Positions 61,147 to 64,000 of a stretch of 64,000 nucleotides of DNA are shown here, one piece after another. Where the stretch lies: positions 22,426 through 86,425 of the forward strand of contig JAKPQL010000090.1 of assembly GCA_029547045.1 (NCBI GenBank), written 5' to 3'. Source of the stretch: Deltaproteobacteria bacterium. Its GTDB lineage: Bacteria; Desulfobacterota; Desulfomonilia; UBA1062. The position numbers were made by a program, and so were the translations under genes. Below the pieces are notes generated by a model, which saw nothing but the letters and a program-made list of their open reading frames with translations, searched no databases and was not told where the DNA came from. Each line of letters opens with the position of its first letter. Position 1 is the first letter of the stretch.

Positions 61147-62058
61147 CTAGCTGTCTGCAGGGGCCTCCCCTTCCCCGTCCGAGAGCCGCTTCTTCCTGAT
61201 CCGGTAGCGGGCATACCCTGCCAGGGTCAACAGGGCTGCCAGGAAGAAGAGGATCGAGTAGATGTTGGCCGCCAGGAACACCAGCAAGGCCTTCCAGGTC
61301 CCGAGACTCTGCCGCCAGTCCCTTTCGAGCACCTGAACCGGTATGCCCAGGGACAGGATGGTGGCCCCCTGGACTGACCTTTCCTGCTTCAAGGCCATGA
61401 GGAGGTTGGTGATGCCGTTCGCGCCGTAACGGGCCGCGATGAAGTCAATGATGCTCCTGCTCTGCTCATACGCCAGCACCAGGCCGCGCTCGTCCTGGGG
61501 GAAGCTCCTCTCCATGCCGCTCAGAGGGAGGAGGCCCCCGCTGATGGACGCCCACTGCAGCGAGGTCCCCCTGTGCTCCGAGAACAGCTCGCCATACCCA
61601 TCGCTCGCCCACTGGCACACCCCTTCGTCCAGCCAGCGGGGCATTGGGCCGATGTGGCGGTGGAGCAGGAGGTGGCAGAGCTCGTGTTTCAGGATGGCCC
61701 TGGCCGTGAAGGGGCCTGTACTGGACCGGGGGTAGTCGATGACCATGAGCATCCGTTCCGGCACCGCATAGGCCACGATCATCCGGCTCTGCGTCACCTG
61801 CTCGAAGGCCTCCCTGTCCGACACCAGGATGACCGAGGGTCTGAAGTCCACCCGCAGACCCAGGGTCGCCTCCAGCTCGGCCCTGACCACGGGGTAGAGG
61901 GAGGCAAGCTCCCGGGCCTCCATTTTCAAGCCCGGCTCCGAGAAGAATGCCGCTTCTGCGGTGTTCAGGGTCTCGAGTTCCCGGGCATGGGCGGTGAAGG
62001 CGCACGGGGGGCAGAGTGGCAGGAGGACGATGACTCCCAGCAGAAATGCGGCAGTCAT
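61147..62058 (-). CDS. membrane-anchored gluzincin metallopeptidase (peptidase MA-like)
   Basis: The 303-residue protein has an N-terminal signal/anchor and a C-terminal transmembrane helix (LVFLAANIYSILFFLAALLTLAGY) with a basic tail. The zinc motif is HELCHLLLH (a HExxH), with a gluzincin Glu about 18 residues on in WLDEGVCQW. It is likely to act in the periplasm. The ATG at 62058 is chosen because the signal peptide starts there. Substrate unknown. Confidence 0.8.
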   Translation of the reverse strand: MTAAFLLGVIVLLPLCPPCAFTAHARELETLNTAEAAFFSEPGLKMEARELASLYPVVRAELEATLGLRVDFRPSVILVSDREAFEQVTQSRMIVAYAVPERMLMVIDYPRSSTGPFTARAILKHELCHLLLHRHIGPMPRWLDEGVCQWASDGYGELFSEHRGTSLQWASISGGLLPLSGMERSFPQDERGLVLAYEQSRSIIDFIAARYGANGITNLLMALKQERSVQGATILSLGIPVQVLERDWRQSLGTWKALLVFLAANIYSILFFLAALLTLAGYARYRIRKKRLSDGEGEAPADS

Positions 62059-62210
62059 CCTGAAGGACGCCTCCTCAGGGCGGCAGGGGGCATACGGTGA
62101 AGGCATGCCGGGAGTATACCACGTGACGGCCGGTACCGGTGCGGAAATGTTCGTCCCTGCATGCGAGAATCGACTGGCGCGCCGCCCCTGGCACTGGTAG
62201 AAGTCAGTCC

Positions 62211-62828
62211 ATGAAGATCACTCTCCATGGAGTCGGCGACGTGCTGGTGGAGCACAGCCACCGGGCCAGGAGGGTGATCCTGACCGTGAGCCCCTCCCGG
62301 GTGCGGGTTGCCGTTCCCGCAGGGTTCCCCCTCTCGGCGGGCATGGACTTCGCCCATGCCAGGAAGGATTGGATCGTGCGCCATTGTCGGCGGATGAGGG
62401 TCCTGGCGGAGTCCCTCGGAATGACGGAGCAGGCCCTCCCCCCCCTGGACGATATCCCAGGAGCATGCGCGAAGATCGCGAACCGTCTCGAAGCGCTTTC
62501 CCGCAAGACAGGTCTTCCCTACGGCAGGGTGACCGTCCGCAACCAGAAAACCCGCTGGGGGAGCTGCAGCATGCGCGGTGACATAAGCCTGAACATCAAC
62601 CTGGTGCGACTTCCCGGTCACCTCATGGACTACGTGATCCTCCACGAGCTCCTCCATACCAGGATCAGGGGGCACGGCAGGGCCTTCTGGGCCGGTCTCG
62701 GCAGGCTGGCAGGTGACGTGCGCTGTCTGAGGGCCGAGCTCCGTCGATACGCCTGTATCCTGACCGGGGGAGAGGGCCTGAGCCGGCGTGACCGGGGACG
62801 GCCGCCGGCTTCCCATCATGTGCTGTAA
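62211..62828 (+). CDS. YgjP-like M48-type metallopeptidase (DUF45)
   Basis: About 205 residues. Diagnostic blocks are RRVILTVSPSRVRVAVPAG, NQKTRWGSCSMRGDISLNINL, and the zinc motif VILHELLHTRIRGHGRAFW with HELLH and the third His. These are SprT/YgjP-type proteases, sometimes found next to restriction systems but here alone. The start is set at ATG 62211 where similarity begins. Confidence 0.9.
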   Translation: MKITLHGVGDVLVEHSHRARRVILTVSPSRVRVAVPAGFPLSAGMDFAHARKDWIVRHCRRMRVLAESLGMTEQALPPLDDIPGACAKIANRLEALSRKTGLPYGRVTVRNQKTRWGSCSMRGDISLNINLVRLPGHLMDYVILHELLHTRIRGHGRAFWAGLGRLAGDVRCLRAELRRYACILTGGEGLSRRDRGRPPASHHVL

Positions 62829-62859
62829 GTGTAGAATAATCTCTATTATTTTTGGCAGT

Positions 62860-62887
62860 TAAGTCTCGACATCCCGTTTCCGATACG
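62860..62887 (+). promoter_or_regulatory. sigma28-like promoter upstream of the chemoreceptor
   Basis: TAAG (62860-62863), a 16-base gap and CCGATACG (62880-62887) fit the flagellar sigma consensus TAAA-N15-GCCGATAA closely in spacing. It precedes the chemoreceptor ATG by about 65 bases, and chemoreceptors are common sigma28 targets. Confidence 0.5.
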
Positions 62888-62952
62888 AGGGTATGAACTC
62901 CTGCGGGAAGCATACATCACGTGAGCCGGAGGCAACCGAGAGGGGGGATCTC

Positions 62953-64000
62953 ATGAGAAAGAGCACCGAAGTCCTGTTCTTCAGGCCGTTCGTCTACCAG
63001 GAGGCTGTGTCCGCGGTTGTCCTCATACCGCTCGTGTACTTCCTGTTCATGAAGTCCATACCCGAGTTCAGGAACCATCTCCTGGAGGCAGGGATGCTCG
63101 CCTCCACCACGGGCGCAGTGGGTTTTCTCCTCGGGTTCCTGGTGAAGTATTTCCTGGTGAGGCCCGCCATCGATGTCATGGACAAAGGGGCATACACAAC
63201 GGGCGAGATCCAGCAGGCGATCCGGTCGGTATCCATCCTTCCCCTGGCGGAATCCATCACGGTCTTCCTGCGGTGGTCGGTCCTGGCCATCGTCATCTGC
63301 GTGGTGCCGTTCTACTTCAGGGGCTACATCACCCCTGCCGAGGCAGTATTCGGAATCAACGCCCTCACCATGACGGCCCTGTCCGTGACGCCCTTTTTCT
63401 ACCTGGCATCCGAGAACAGCCTGATGCCATTCTATCAGCGCTGCAGCCTGAAGGGGGTCATTGACGGGAACATGAGTTTCTTCCGCATGAGCCTCAGCAC
63501 AAAGCTTCTCATGACCATCCTCTTGCTTGCCATTTCCCCCATCGGCAACCTGCTCGGCCTCATCTACCTGTCCATCTTCACCAAGCTCGACCTGTCAACC
63601 ATCCAGGTGAGTTTCTTCCTCATCATCTTCCAGACCGTGGTCATGACCTTCTTCAACGGGTTTCTTCTCATGAAGAGCCTCAACCTGTCCGTGGGCAGGA
63701 TGTCCTTCATGTTCAAGGACATGGCCAAGGGTCAGGGCGACCTGACCAAGCGGCTGCACGTGACGGGCCTGAACGAGGTGGGTGAGCTGGCCTTCTGGTT
63801 CAACATCTTCATGGACGACATCGAGCAGATCGTCAGGCATGTGCGGGAGGTCTCCCTGGAGCTGCACCAGTCCATCCAGGACGTGAGCGCGGGGTCGCAG
63901 GACCTGTCGCAGGCGACGCAGGAGCAGGCGGCCTCGGTGGAGGAGATATCGGCGTCCATCGAGGAGATGAACGGGACGATCCAGCACAACGCGGACCTGA
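62953..64000 (+). CDS. methyl-accepting chemotaxis protein (partial, 3' end outside the window)
   Basis: The frame opens at ATG 62953 after GAGGGGGG and is still open at base 64000 (349 full codons). About six hydrophobic segments between residues 15 and 250 form a membrane sensor without an obvious periplasmic domain. A HAMP-like region follows (MAKGQGDLTKRLHVTGLNEVGEL), and then the start of the signalling coiled coil (QATQEQAASVEEISASIEEMNGTI). It is missing the hairpin tip and the methylation region 3' half. Confidence 0.9.
   Translation, partial: MRKSTEVLFFRPFVYQEAVSAVVLIPLVYFLFMKSIPEFRNHLLEAGMLASTTGAVGFLLGFLVKYFLVRPAIDVMDKGAYTTGEIQQAIRSVSILPLAESITVFLRWSVLAIVICVVPFYFRGYITPAEAVFGINALTMTALSVTPFFYLASENSLMPFYQRCSLKGVIDGNMSFFRMSLSTKLLMTILLLAISPIGNLLGLIYLSIFTKLDLSTIQVSFFLIIFQTVVMTFFNGFLLMKSLNLSVGRMSFMFKDMAKGQGDLTKRLHVTGLNEVGELAFWFNIFMDDIEQIVRHVREVSLELHQSIQDVSAGSQDLSQATQEQAASVEEISASIEEMNGTIQHNADL

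Overview
The window is 64 kb of high-GC DNA with the look of a chromosome segment from an anaerobic, deltaproteobacteria-like (Desulfobacterota-type) Gram-negative bacterium. The assignment is an inference from gene content: a tungsten-type aldehyde:ferredoxin oxidoreductase, anaerobic GlpABC, archaeal-type cofactor-independent phosphoglycerate mutase, an ATP-grasp acyl-CoA synthetase subunit, outer-membrane proteins and lipoproteins, a GsuK-like K+ channel, and tandem GEMM riboswitches. No rRNA, tRNA, CRISPR array, insertion sequence or prophage was recognised; almost all of the sequence is dense coding.

Layout. 0-3.9 kb: envelope cluster (small OMP, COG3014 lipoprotein, YcfL, LpoB, isoprenylcysteine-methyltransferase-like protein) closed by a clear terminator. 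4-8.6 kb: IlvE and a giant zinc-ribbon/cyclase/ATPase/TPR regulator. 8.6-9.84 kb: a long leader with three tandem c-di-GMP-I (GEMM-I) riboswitch aptamers in front of a small secreted protein, closed by a perfect-stem terminator. 9.8-11.9 kb (minus): queE-queC-queF for preQ0/preQ1 (queuosine precursor). 12.1-16.2 kb: ATP-grasp acyl-CoA synthetase subunit, tRNA-dihydrouridine synthase, apgM, ddl. 16.3-20.6 kb (minus): glpA-glpB-glpC plus a small membrane protein. 20.7-27.1 kb (minus): M23 peptidase, CapA-like protein, two small proteins, a double class II aldolase and AOR; then tatA. 27.5-33.8 kb (minus): TPR outer-membrane barrel (Slam/DUF560-like), FecR protein with a TbpB-like C-terminal barrel, CHASE2-adenylate cyclase. 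34-38 kb (minus): acyl-CoA ligase; pgk-tpiA-secG. 38.2-51.9 kb: mostly plus-strand housekeeping and small operons (NUDIX, purH, TetR, CheD-like, HDOD, secreted propeller-like protein and esterase, LysE, ADP-ribosylglycohydrolase, MATE, enoyl-CoA hydratase, ArfB). 52-59 kb (minus): two tandem Leu/Ile/Val-type binding proteins, a third-copy remnant, a hybrid histidine kinase and an RCK K+ channel. 59.3-64 kb: two dodecins, RNase Z, two metallopeptidases and the 5' part of a chemoreceptor.

Most notable: (1) the triple GEMM-I array, with conserved ligand-contact bases and compensatory stem changes between copies; (2) a nested perfect palindrome at the 3' end of the ADP-ribosylglycohydrolase gene that looks like a local inverted duplication (template switch, or assembly artefact) and has replaced the original C-terminus; (3) a possible type XI secretion-like module (Slam-like barrel plus FecR/TbpB-barrel cargo) linked to a CHASE2 cyclase; (4) binding-protein duplication with a decaying third copy feeding into a sensor kinase; (5) a CheD-like protein lacking the catalytic cysteine. 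All functional statements are from reading translated sequence and remembered family motifs; no searches were run.
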